A stretch of 64,000 nt of DNA, from NCBI GenBank assembly GCA_044226785.1, contig JBGAGK010000001.1:252138-316137 (forward strand). The letters run 5' to 3'. A program made the translations under genes and the position numbers. The notes beneath the pieces were generated by a model, which saw nothing but the letters and a program-made list of their open reading frames with translations, did not search any database and was not told the DNA's origin. This DNA comes from TMP-86 sp039807285 (GTDB taxonomy: Bacteria; Pseudomonadota; Gammaproteobacteria; Steroidobacterales; Steroidobacteraceae). Below, one piece after another: positions 53,797 to 62,904 of the stretch (its first letter is position 1; every line of letters begins with the position of its first letter).

Positions 53797-56700
53797 CTAT
53801 GGACGGCGTTCCGGCGCCGATTTGACCAGCAGCATCACCGGCCCCATCAGCCCCGAGGGTCGCAGCGGCGCGTCGGGATGGTAAGTCGGCCCCGTGGCGA
53901 AGGCGACTTTCGCTGCGCCAGGCTGCGCATCGCCGATCAGCCGGTTGACCCAGAGGTTCGCCACACGCACTTCCAGGGTATTTCGCCCCGGACTCACAGC
54001 GGCGCCGATGTCGAGACGATACGGCGGCCACCAGGTCGTCCCCACCGGCTTGCCATTCACGCTCACCTCGGCAACATCGCCGATTCGCCCCAGATCGAGC
54101 AATAGCGATGTGCCCGCCGCGGGAAGCTGCTTCAGCTCGAAGCTCGTGCGATAGGTCGCCGTGCCGGAGAAATAGCGGATCCGCGGATCGGCATTTTCAC
54201 CGAGTGAGGCAAGATGGGTGAACCGGGCGGAGGGCGGCGCGCCGCGCCCCGGCTGGAATTCGACTTCCCAGGGTCCGTCGATGCCCGACAACCGCGCAAG
54301 GCGCGTGGCAGGCACTTCGCCGGCCGTCTTGCGCGTGGGCTCGCCGAACACCACGAACGTCGACTCCTCCGGCCCCAGTTCCAGATGAATGCGGGTCCGG
54401 CCTGCATCGCTCTGCCAGGCGAGCGGTTCGGTGGTGCCACTGACCGCATCCCAGCGCTGCGGCACCCGACCGTCGACGCGGAACAGGACATCGAGGGTTA
54501 CGGGCCGGGACTCCCGGTTGTCGAGAAAGTAAACTTCCGCCTCCGGCAGCCGACGGTGCACGGAGAGAACCTTCGCCGGCGCGCTCTCGGGGCGGATGTC
54601 CACATCGGGCAGCACGCCCATGGCATCCAGCGCCTCGTCGACCTTCCGGCTGGCGATGACCCGTCCGCCGCCGGCGCGCAACGAGGTGTTCCAGAGGGAA
54701 GCCACCAGGGACGGGAACGCCTCTGGATCAGCCTGGATCCCGCGCGCCGCGATCGGCGGCTCGCCGATCAGCGTGGCGCCGGCATCCACCAGCTCACGCA
54801 GCCGGCGGAGCGTTGGCAGTGTCATGGTGCGGCTCGAGCCACCAAGATACAGGGTCGCATACCGCGCACCGCCAGGCGTCACCAGTATCCCGTTCTCCAC
54901 CCGCAGCTCGTGCATCAGCATGTCCGCATCGACGGCATCCCAGGCGTGCCGCTGCGGCAGATCGTGCGGTGCCTCATGCGCGAACAGCGCCGTCAGCGGC
55001 CGCTCCTCGCCGATGAACCAGGCCACATCGGCGACATCGTGCCCCTGCTGCAGCAGGAAGCTGGAACGCGCGATGTAGTCGATCCACGGTCGCGCCATGC
55101 CCGCCCAAGTCTCGTGCCGGTTGAAATACTGTCCGAAAATGGCCAGTGTCAGGCCCGGGACCTTGTCATCCAGCGGCTGGTGCACCGAGGTGTGGATCAC
55201 CGGACGGTTGATGCCACAAGCGAACTCGAGGTCCACGACCCGGCGCAGGTCCGAAGGCGCAAAGGCCCAGGGCGAGAAGGCCGAGGTCATCGACTCCGCC
55301 GCCACCGCGCTGCGACCGCGCACGTGCGCCACCGAGCTGGCCCCTTTCATGTCGCCCAGCAGGGTGGTGCGCGGCGCCCCGTCCCGTGGCCAAGTCCACA
55401 GCGCCGCCATCGGTATGTCCGCATGGGCCCGCATCTCGAGGTCATCGCCCAGTGTCGGGCGCAGGGATTCCAGGGCCTCGCCGTAAACCGTGAGCCCGTG
55501 TTCATGGGCGACCGTCGCGATGGTGCCGTAGTGCTCACGGGCGTGGAGTTGCGCGAGCGTGCGGCGAAAGTCATCGAGGAAGGCATCGCTCCTTGCTCGC
55601 GACTCGACGATGAAACCCGCCAGCGCCGGCAACCACGGATGCAGGTCATAACCGCGCAGCGCGCGAAAACGTTCAGGCAACCGCGCGGTCCAGTTGCTCG
55701 CACCGACCTCCGTGGAATCCGTGAGCAGGGCCGAGATCCCGTGCCGCCCGATGCGCTCGCCGCCGACCGCATCCTGGTAGCCGCGCAGATAGGTCTCCAG
55801 ATAGCGACGCACCGCTGCGCCGTCGTACTTGTCCACCTCGAGTCCCGTGGCTTCCGGGTTGGCCGGATGATTGGTCGTGCCCGTCAACGACCAGCCCAGT
55901 CTGAGGACCCGCCACCGTCCCGGCGGCGCCGTCCAGTCCAGGGTCCCCGCCTTCATCCGCCCGGTCAGGTCGATGACCTTCGAGCGCGGCACGCCCGCCT
56001 CGTCGGGGGGTCCCTGCGAATCCAGCGCATCGTAATCCAGCGCCACCGCGAACCCGGCCTTCTGCTCGAATCCCGAGACTCGTGCCTCTGCGCTCAATTG
56101 CAGCATCGCGAGCCGCAGTGGCGCATCGGGTGCAGCCTGGGGGAACATCTGGACGACGATGGCCCCCGGCGCACCAGCGCCGATCAAGTCCGGCGCGGCC
56201 GGGAGAGGCTCGAATCGCACGCGAAACTCCCGCGATCGCACCGGTGCGAAACTGGCCGTGGTCGGTACGGTCGCAAGGGGCAGGTCGGCGACGCGCGACC
56301 AGCCGGTAGCCGTACGCGCCTCCAGCACCGGACGCCACACCGGGGAACCGAAGGGCGGCACCGCCCCCGGCATGAACAGCCGGGCCGTGCGCAGGGTCAC
56401 CGGCTTTGCGTACGTGAGCAGCACGGTGGGTATCTGACCGGCGTGCCGGGGAAGGACGGCCTCGGTGGTCAGTCGATCGTCCGCCAGCGCCTGCGCATCG
56501 AGGACTTCTCCGCCTGCACTACGTGCGGCGGGAATCTCCTGGAGCGGCAGCGTCTGCACGGGAAATGCGATGACCGCACTGTCCTGGTAATACGATGCAG
56601 CGGGTTTCGAGGCCGCACCCATTGCGAATGGTTCGTCGTGTGGCAGATCCTGGAATGACCCCGTGGTGGCCGGCGGTGCCGGCAGGCGCCCGGTGAAGCG

Positions 56701-57150
56701 CCTTCCGCCCGCGATCAGCGTTTCGCTCCAGACCAGCTTTTTCATCGCATCGGCTGGCGCGACCCACGGCCCACCGCTTTCGCTCCAGCCGGGCGAGGAC
56801 GCGATGGCGAACTCGAGGCCGTATTTCGTGGCCACATCGACGGCATGCGAGAACGCCTGCTTCCACTCGGGCGTCATGTAGGCAATGCGCTTTTTCACCA
56901 GCGTCGGCATGCCGAGATTGACATCGAAGTTCTGTACGCCGCCGATGCCGACGGACTTCAGCCACGCGAGGTCCGCATCGATGCCGGCCTCGGAGATGTT
57001 GCCGTTCACCCAATGCCACCACGTCCGGGGCCGCGCGGAATCGGGCGGATTCCGGAATCCGTCGACCAGTGGGTCCGCCGCCATCGCGGCACCCGCAAAC
57101 AATGCCGCGACGAACGACGCGACGAGGGCATGCTTGATGGGCACAGGCAT
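53797..57150 (-). CDS. GH106-like alpha-L-rhamnosidase
   Basis: 1117 residues with signal peptide HALVASFVAALFAGAAMAAD. The N-terminal TWWHWVNGNISEAGIDADL and SVGIGGVQNFDVNLG match the (beta/alpha)8 core of GH106, and the central IDLTGRMKAGTLDWTAPPGR and later YLRGYQDAVGGERI continue it. A C-terminal beta-sandwich (YRLDIGAAVSPGRNTLEVRV) may bind sugar. It would release alpha-L-rhamnose from glycosides in the periplasm or outside. Last gene of the glycoside operon, 14 bases after the alpha/beta hydrolase. Confidence 0.78.
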   Translation of the reverse strand: MPVPIKHALVASFVAALFAGAAMAADPLVDGFRNPPDSARPRTWWHWVNGNISEAGIDADLAWLKSVGIGGVQNFDVNLGMPTLVKKRIAYMTPEWKQAFSHAVDVATKYGLEFAIASSPGWSESGGPWVAPADAMKKLVWSETLIAGGRRFTGRLPAPPATTGSFQDLPHDEPFAMGAASKPAASYYQDSAVIAFPVQTLPLQEIPAARSAGGEVLDAQALADDRLTTEAVLPRHAGQIPTVLLTYAKPVTLRTARLFMPGAVPPFGSPVWRPVLEARTATGWSRVADLPLATVPTTASFAPVRSREFRVRFEPLPAAPDLIGAGAPGAIVVQMFPQAAPDAPLRLAMLQLSAEARVSGFEQKAGFAVALDYDALDSQGPPDEAGVPRSKVIDLTGRMKAGTLDWTAPPGRWRVLRLGWSLTGTTNHPANPEATGLEVDKYDGAAVRRYLETYLRGYQDAVGGERIGRHGISALLTDSTEVGASNWTARLPERFRALRGYDLHPWLPALAGFIVESRARSDAFLDDFRRTLAQLHAREHYGTIATVAHEHGLTVYGEALESLRPTLGDDLEMRAHADIPMAALWTWPRDGAPRTTLLGDMKGASSVAHVRGRSAVAAESMTSAFSPWAFAPSDLRRVVDLEFACGINRPVIHTSVHQPLDDKVPGLTLAIFGQYFNRHETWAGMARPWIDYIARSSFLLQQGHDVADVAWFIGEERPLTALFAHEAPHDLPQRHAWDAVDADMLMHELRVENGILVTPGGARYATLYLGGSSRTMTLPTLRRLRELVDAGATLIGEPPIAARGIQADPEAFPSLVASLWNTSLRAGGGRVIASRKVDEALDAMGVLPDVDIRPESAPAKVLSVHRRLPEAEVYFLDNRESRPVTLDVLFRVDGRVPQRWDAVSGTTEPLAWQSDAGRTRIHLELGPEESTFVVFGEPTRKTAGEVPATRLARLSGIDGPWEVEFQPGRGAPPSARFTHLASLGENADPRIRYFSGTATYRTSFELKQLPAAGTSLLLDLGRIGDVAEVSVNGKPVGTTWWPPYRLDIGAAVSPGRNTLEVRVANLWVNRLIGDAQPGAAKVAFATGPTYHPDAPLRPSGLMGPVMLLVKSAPERRP

Positions 57151-57164
57151 GTCGGGCTTGCGGT

Positions 57165-58097
57165 TCAGTGTCGACGGGACTGCGGCAGTCCGCGGGCCTC
57201 GAGCCAGGCCATGAATTCATCGAGCATCAGCGTGGAGGTCGTTCCCGGCTTGCCGAGCCCGAAGCCATGGCCGCCGCGCTCGTAGGCATGCAGTTCCACG
57301 GGCCGGCCGGCACGATGCCAGGATTCGATCAGCCCGAACCCCTGCTGCCCGAACAGTTCGTCATCGAGGGCGATGGCCACGAACATCGGCGGTGCATCCC
57401 TGGGTACGTCGACGGCCAGCATGGGCGGATAGATGGGCGCGATGAAGGCGGGCCGTGCCGCCGCGTCGGGAGAAAGCCCCGCGTTCAGTGCGGTCATCGC
57501 GCCGGCGGAAAAGCCGATCATGCCGATGCGCTGCGGATCGACTCCGAATTTTCCGGCATGTTCGCGCACATACCGGACCGCCGTAAGTGCGTCCTCCGTG
57601 GCGCGAGGTTCCTTGATCTCCGGCATCCGGTTTCCGGGGAACGGTGGTGTGATCTCTTTCAGGCGTTCCGCCGCGAATCGCTGGAATCCCGCTTCATCGT
57701 CCGGGGTCTGGTTCAGGCGGTATTTGAGCACGAACGCCGCCACGCCCCGCTTCGCCAGCGCCTTCGCGACCTGCGTGCCTTCGTGATCCCACGCCAGCAG
57801 CATGAACGCGCCGCCCGGCGCCACGATGACACCCACCTTGTTGCCCCGCCCCGCGGGCGGCAGGAAGGGCGTGAGCGTGGGACGCGTGACATTGCGGACC
57901 GCGTAGTCCTTGCCCATGAATTTCACCCAGCGCTCTGCAATCCCGCTGTCCGGGTCCTGCGGCCGCAAGGGGATCGCACCGGGCTGGGCGGGCGCCTCCG
58001 CCGGAACGGGAACGGGCATCTGCGCCCGCGAAACGGCACCGGTCAGCAGCGCGGCTGCGGCGAACAGCCCCGCCCATGTCGAGGTCAATGGATTCAC
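57165..58097 (-). CDS. Secreted alpha/beta hydrolase (xylan-esterase-like)
   Basis: 310 residues from GTG at 58097, which has GAGGAGG upstream and overlaps the GH1 stop (GTGA). Signal peptide AGLFAAAALLTGAVSRAQ. Nucleophile elbow MIGFSAGAMTALN, Asp in AIALDDELFG and His in RGGHGFGLG. Similar to carbohydrate or feruloyl/acetyl esterases (BD-FAE type). Probably removes acyl groups from the sugar or phenol before or after the glycosidases. Confidence 0.85.
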   Translation of the reverse strand: MNPLTSTWAGLFAAAALLTGAVSRAQMPVPVPAEAPAQPGAIPLRPQDPDSGIAERWVKFMGKDYAVRNVTRPTLTPFLPPAGRGNKVGVIVAPGGAFMLLAWDHEGTQVAKALAKRGVAAFVLKYRLNQTPDDEAGFQRFAAERLKEITPPFPGNRMPEIKEPRATEDALTAVRYVREHAGKFGVDPQRIGMIGFSAGAMTALNAGLSPDAAARPAFIAPIYPPMLAVDVPRDAPPMFVAIALDDELFGQQGFGLIESWHRAGRPVELHAYERGGHGFGLGKPGTTSTLMLDEFMAWLEARGLPQSRRH

Positions 58098-59455
58098 GAC
58101 GTCCTCCTCAGAGCGTTGCGGCGCGCGATTTCGCCCAGCACCTGGGCACTGGGCTTGGGCGTGCGCGTAAAGGTGGTGCGATCGACCGAATGCAGCCCGA
58201 ATTTGGGCCCATAGCCGAACACCCACTCGAAATTGTCCAGCAGCGACCAGTGCATGTAGCCCAGGACAGGCACCCCATCGGCGATCGCCAGCTGCAAATC
58301 CTTCAGCGCCTCCGGAATGAGCCAGGCACGGATCGTATCATCCGGGGTCCCCACACCATGTTCGGTCACCATGACCGGAATTCCAGTGGCGGCATGGGCA
58401 TAGCGCACCGCCCCTGCCAGGGAGGGCGGGTACACTTCGACGCCGAGATGCCCGCGGCGGGCATTGGCCGGAGGTGGCAGCCGGCCCTTCGAGTCCCAGC
58501 GCACGCGTTCGTAGTTCTGCACGCCGATGAAATCGTCGCCCTTCACCGCGTCGAGCCAGGCTCCATACATCTGCGAGCGCATCCTGTCGCGGATGCTGTC
58601 CGCACCCACGGCTTCGTCATCGAACATGGCGAGACTCACACCGACGGGAAGGTCAGGACGCACGTTCTTGATGGCATTCCTGCCGGCGCGATGGGCTGCG
58701 ATCATGGGTGCAAGGAGAGGTTCCGCGAGTTGCGGGTCGATGCTGTTCGCAGGCACGAACCGTTCGGTATTGCAGGCCCGGGCGGCTGCCGCCCGCATGG
58801 CCCGATCCGCTTCCCGGAGCGCCGGCGGCAGATCGGCGGTGGCGAGAATCCGGGTGAGATCGGGTTCGTTCAGCGTCGTCGCGTAGCCCATATGCGCGGC
58901 CATGTGTCGCGCCACGCGCTCGCAGTAGCGCGCAAACCGGTCGCTCGAGTCTTTCGCCAGCCATCCGCCGCGCGCCCCGAACCAGCGCGGGCAGGTGAAA
59001 TGGTTGAACGTCACCACCGGCGTGAGGCCCCGCTCGCGGCAGCCCTCGACCATGCGACGGTAATGATCGAGCATGGCGATCGAGTACTCGCCGGGCTCGG
59101 GCTCGATGCGCGCCCACTCGACCGAGAAACGGTAGCTGTTCAACCCCAGCGAGCGGACGAGGTCAAGGTCCTGCCGCCACAGCTCGAAGCTGTTGCAGGC
59201 ATCGCCCGAGGGCTCTTTGAAGGCCGTGGGCGTCACATGCTCCAGGAGCCACATGTCGCCGGCCGTATTGTTGCCCTCGACCTGATGTCCCGCCGTGGCG
59301 ACGCCCCAGCGGAAACCGTGCGGGAAGGCGGCGCCGGTGGCCGCGGCACTGGCGGCCGCGGCGCCGCCGGGCCCGGCGCTCGATGCCGCGTGCAAGGGAC
59401 GTGCGCTGCTGAACAGGGCACCCGTCGCCGCAAGAAAAGTTCGCCGATCGATCAT
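58094..59455 (-). CDS. Secreted GH1 beta-glucosidase
   Basis: 453 residues. A Tat-type signal DRRTFLAATGALFSSARPL precedes the catalytic domain. GH1 marks: FRWGVATAGHQVEG, FNHFTCPRWF, acid/base Glu in TLNEP, and nucleophile Glu in MVTEHGVG (usually TENG). The end YMHWSLLDNFEWVFGYGPKF is standard and binds the substrate glucose. It would remove beta-glucosyl groups after or before the rhamnosidase. Cotranscribed with the TonB receptor. Confidence 0.92.
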   Translation of the reverse strand: MIDRRTFLAATGALFSSARPLHAASSAGPGGAAAASAAATGAAFPHGFRWGVATAGHQVEGNNTAGDMWLLEHVTPTAFKEPSGDACNSFELWRQDLDLVRSLGLNSYRFSVEWARIEPEPGEYSIAMLDHYRRMVEGCRERGLTPVVTFNHFTCPRWFGARGGWLAKDSSDRFARYCERVARHMAAHMGYATTLNEPDLTRILATADLPPALREADRAMRAAAARACNTERFVPANSIDPQLAEPLLAPMIAAHRAGRNAIKNVRPDLPVGVSLAMFDDEAVGADSIRDRMRSQMYGAWLDAVKGDDFIGVQNYERVRWDSKGRLPPPANARRGHLGVEVYPPSLAGAVRYAHAATGIPVMVTEHGVGTPDDTIRAWLIPEALKDLQLAIADGVPVLGYMHWSLLDNFEWVFGYGPKFGLHSVDRTTFTRTPKPSAQVLGEIARRNALRRTS

Positions 59456-59472
59456 GGCAGCGCTCCCGGTGT

Positions 59473-61794
59473 TCAAAACTTCGCTTCGATCGACACCCCT
59501 GCCGTACGGCGCGCCTCGCGCGTATTCCAGTTGACCTCGCCGCCCGCATCCGCAAACGGCAGGCCGATCACGGCGGCCTGGAAGTGTCTGTCCCCGGCGT
59601 TGCGAACGAAGGCCGCCACGCGCCATTTGCCATCGGCAGCGCCCAGTCCCGCGTTTGCGCCGACGATGGCGTAGCCGCCCTGCCAGGACAGCGGATTCGC
59701 AACATCGTAATACACGCCACTGCGATAATAGTAGTTCACGCCCGCATCGAACTGCAGGCTGCCGCTGATCGGCTGACGGAAGTCCAGTCCCAGCGTTGCG
59801 CTGTTCCTGGGAGCGCCCGTCAGCGGGAAGCCCTTGGCCTGATACAGCGCAGTGCCCGCGGTGGATCCCGGCGCGTTGCACTGCGTCGCGACTGCTGCAG
59901 CACCCAGGGCAATGATGCTGTTCGGACAGGCGGTGATGTAGTCGGTGAACCGGGTTTTCGAATGCGTGTACGAAGCGTTCAGACCGAAGCGTGGCGTGAT
60001 GCGATACCCCAGCTCGATCTCCAGACCTTTTGCATCGAATCCGCCCGCATTTTCGGTGAGGAACTCCATGCCATTGAAGACCGAGGTCTGCAGATCCTTG
60101 TAGCGGTCGAAGAAGAGGTCGCCGTTCAGCGTGAGCCGGCGATCGAGCCACTGGGTCTTGACGCCCAGGGTGACGTCGCGCACGGTCTGCGGTTTCACCG
60201 AGGTCTTGACGCCGGTGAGGCCGGAGAAGGTGACAGTGGGTCCAAGATAGCCACGCGCCAGCGTGGCGAACAGCATCACGTCCTGAGCCGGACGGTACTC
60301 GAGGCCAAACCTGCCCGACCAGTCGGTCTTGCGGGTCTCGCCCGTCGTCAGCGGCAACGTGGTGTACGGCACGACGAAGCCATTGGGTCCGGGACCCGGC
60401 GGATAAGCCGGGTCGATCACCGAATAAATCGAGGCATCGACCTGGTCACGCGTGATACGCGCACCGCCCAGGAGCCGCAAGGTATCGGTGAGCGCGAACG
60501 AACCGTCGGTGAACAGCGCCGTGCTCTTGGAGGTGGTGGTGGTGGTCGCGCAGCCAGCCGAGATGTCGATGGTCACCGGGTTGAAGGGCAGCGCCGGGCG
60601 CAACTGCGCACAGTTCTGCGTATCCTGGCCCACCCGCTGCTTCGAGGCATACAGGCCGGCGACATACTGCAGCCGTCCCGTCGAAGGCGAGGTCAGCCGA
60701 AGCTCTTCCGAGAGGAAATCCTGGTTGTCGTTGTTGGTCGCGACGAACACGGGCAGGTCGATGGTATCGATGGAAAAGGTCGTGGGGTCACGCTTGTACT
60801 TGCGCCAGGCCGTCAACGAGGTCAGCGTGTATTCGGCGATGTTCCAGTCGAGTTGCAGTGAGGTGCCATAGTTCTTCTGGCGCATGCGGGTGTCGGTATC
60901 CTCGGCACTGATCTCGTTGTCATTTCCGGGCTGGATGCCGCGCGCGAGCAGCGGTGCGAAGCGTGCGGCCATCAGGGGATTGGCGAAGCCCGGCAGGAGC
61001 CGCAGCGTCCACATCTGTTCCGGACCGTCCTGCTTCTGCGCGGACCAGTCGGCGATGAGATAGGCCGTGAAATCGTCATTGACCTTCCACAACAGCTTGG
61101 CGCGGCCGCCGTAGAAATGCTCGCCACCCCATTTCTCGTTCAGCGTGATGTTGTCGATGTATCCGTCGTGCTTGCGGTCGAAGGCGAATACGCGCAGGGC
61201 CACGCGCTCGCCCAGCGGCACGTTGAGCGAGCCGTGAAAGTCGTGCTCGTTGAGTTGCGCGAAGGAGCCGAAGACGCTGCCGGAAAATCCTGCGGTATCG
61301 GGCCGGGCGGTGGTGATGCTCACCACACCCGACGAGGCGTTCTTGCCGAACTGTGTTCCCTGCGGTCCCCGCAGGACTTCCACCCGCTCGACATCACCCA
61401 GGCTCGCCACCGGATTGCCAAAGGGGATGACCACGCCGTCGACCACCGTGCCGACATTCTGCTCCGAGGAACTGGTGAAGCCGCCGGCAGAACCCACGCC
61501 GCGAAGCCGGAACCCGGAGTCATTCGGCGAGACACCGAACTGGACGCTGGAGGACTGATACTGAATGTCCTGCAGGTTCTGGAAGCCGGCCGCGCTGAGC
61601 TGATCGCCGCTGAGCGCCGACACCGCCAGAGGCACATCCTGCAGGCGCTGTTCGCGCCGCGTGGCCGTCACCACCACTTCCTGCAGTTGCCCATCGTCGA
61701 CGCCCGGCTCATCTGCCGTCTGTGCCTGAACCGTCAGAACCGTCATCGCAGCGGCCGACGCAATGACGGCACTTGTAATGGATCGTCTCAGCAT
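59473..61794 (-). CDS. TonB-dependent outer-membrane receptor (glycoside operon)
   Basis: 773 residues. Signal peptide SAVIASAAAMTVLTVQAQ, TonB box-like LQEVVVTATRREQR, plug (DVPLAVSALSGDQL, QFGKNASSGVVSITTARP) and barrel ending in RRTAGVSIEAKF. The start at 61794 has GGGGGTG upstream. It heads an operon with GH1, an esterase and GH106, so it most likely takes up a glycosylated aromatic or its oligosaccharide (inference). Confidence 0.92.
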   Translation of the reverse strand: MLRRSITSAVIASAAAMTVLTVQAQTADEPGVDDGQLQEVVVTATRREQRLQDVPLAVSALSGDQLSAAGFQNLQDIQYQSSSVQFGVSPNDSGFRLRGVGSAGGFTSSSEQNVGTVVDGVVIPFGNPVASLGDVERVEVLRGPQGTQFGKNASSGVVSITTARPDTAGFSGSVFGSFAQLNEHDFHGSLNVPLGERVALRVFAFDRKHDGYIDNITLNEKWGGEHFYGGRAKLLWKVNDDFTAYLIADWSAQKQDGPEQMWTLRLLPGFANPLMAARFAPLLARGIQPGNDNEISAEDTDTRMRQKNYGTSLQLDWNIAEYTLTSLTAWRKYKRDPTTFSIDTIDLPVFVATNNDNQDFLSEELRLTSPSTGRLQYVAGLYASKQRVGQDTQNCAQLRPALPFNPVTIDISAGCATTTTTSKSTALFTDGSFALTDTLRLLGGARITRDQVDASIYSVIDPAYPPGPGPNGFVVPYTTLPLTTGETRKTDWSGRFGLEYRPAQDVMLFATLARGYLGPTVTFSGLTGVKTSVKPQTVRDVTLGVKTQWLDRRLTLNGDLFFDRYKDLQTSVFNGMEFLTENAGGFDAKGLEIELGYRITPRFGLNASYTHSKTRFTDYITACPNSIIALGAAAVATQCNAPGSTAGTALYQAKGFPLTGAPRNSATLGLDFRQPISGSLQFDAGVNYYYRSGVYYDVANPLSWQGGYAIVGANAGLGAADGKWRVAAFVRNAGDRHFQAAVIGLPFADAGGEVNWNTREARRTAGVSIEAKF

Positions 61795-61897
61795 GGAACA
61801 CCCCCGGGCCGATGAGTAGCCCTGAGTGCATTCCATCCAATTTGATCAATACACGAAAATACTTTGTTTTTTGTAATCCATAGCCGCAGACGATGGA

Positions 61898-62794
61898 TCA
61901 GGGAAGTATCGGCAGGATCTCCAGAAGTTTTTCCGCGAACTCACCGAGGCGGACCTGACGCAACCACCGGATGCCTACGGTGCGCTGCACCTGCGCATCC
62001 ACCAGGGCGATGACCCGCAGCAGCCCCATGGACAACTCGGCCCCCGCGACCCGCTGTGGCAGGATGGTGACATGCCGGCTCTCCCGCACGATGGCCTTGG
62101 TGGTCAGCAGGGAGTCGCAGCGGATCACGTCGGCGGGCGCTGGCACCTCGGCAGCGATGAACAAGGCATCGAGCTGTCGTCGAAAGCCTCCCGCGGCATC
62201 CGGCAGCACCCAGCGCAATGAGCGAGCCTCCCGCAACGAGAGCCGCCCGGGCAAATGCTCATTCTGCCGGCCCACCAGCAAGTCGAACGGGTCGCGCGCG
62301 CAGGACCGTTCCTCGATGTCATCGGGAGGCGGATCCAGGGCCGTCGTGACGAAGGCCAGCTCGATTTCGCGACGACGCAGCAGGTCCACCAGCGCGCTGT
62401 CAGGCCGTTCGACAACGCTCAGCGCGAAGCGCATCCCCGCCCGCTCAAGCTGGCTCACCGCTTCCGGCACCAGGCTCGCCAGCGCACCGGGAGTGCCGCC
62501 GATGCGCAAGGGTCCGAGTACTCCGTCGCGCGCCAGTGCCACTTCCGCCTTTGCCTCGCGCAGCAGGCCATCCATGGCTTCGGCACGACGCTTGAGCACC
62601 TCGCCCGCGGCAGTCAGCCGGATTCCGTTGCGGCTCCGTTCGAACAGGCTGGCATCGAGGCGGCGTTCGAGCTGGGCAATGGCCACCGACACGCTGGGCT
62701 GGGAGATGTGCAGCGTCCGTGCAGCCCCGCTGATGGTCTGTGCCTGGCAGACCGCCAGGAAAGTCCGCAGGGCCCGAGGATCGATGGCCGTCAT
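61898..62794 (-). CDS. LysR-family transcriptional regulator
   Basis: 298 residues. N-terminal winged helix (FLAVCQAQTISGAARTLHIS, QPSVSVAIAQLERRLDASLF) and a C-terminal effector-binding domain (GPLRIGGTPGALASL). It is divergent from the D-2-hydroxyacid dehydrogenase and upstream of the glycoside operon, and a T-N11-A palindrome lies just before its start. It may regulate either neighbour. Confidence 0.93.
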   Translation of the reverse strand: MTAIDPRALRTFLAVCQAQTISGAARTLHISQPSVSVAIAQLERRLDASLFERSRNGIRLTAAGEVLKRRAEAMDGLLREAKAEVALARDGVLGPLRIGGTPGALASLVPEAVSQLERAGMRFALSVVERPDSALVDLLRRREIELAFVTTALDPPPDDIEERSCARDPFDLLVGRQNEHLPGRLSLREARSLRWVLPDAAGGFRRQLDALFIAAEVPAPADVIRCDSLLTTKAIVRESRHVTILPQRVAGAELSMGLLRVIALVDAQVQRTVGIRWLRQVRLGEFAEKLLEILPILP

Positions 62795-62799
62795 AAGTC

Positions 62800-62816
62800 A
62801 TAGATCTTACCTATGG
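62800..62816. promoter_or_regulatory. LysR-type operator (T-N11-A)
   Basis: CATAG (62800-62804) and CTATG (62812-62816) are perfect arms around 7 bases, with T62802-N11-A62814 as expected for LysR boxes. It sits in the 110-base gap between the divergent lysR and dehydrogenase genes, 5 bases from the lysR start, fitting autorepression. Confidence 0.65.
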
Positions 62817-62904
62817 ATCATCAACATTTGCACATTTGACTGCATAACTGGACCGTGGAAAGGTAACCTGCCGGCCCGACGCCGAGCATGAGGGTGAGTG
62901 ACAC

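Noticed and set aside
54214..56658. 814-codon plus-strand open frame inside the rhamnosidase gene
   Set aside because: Shadow frame; no recognised domain, low-complexity Arg/His/Gly content.
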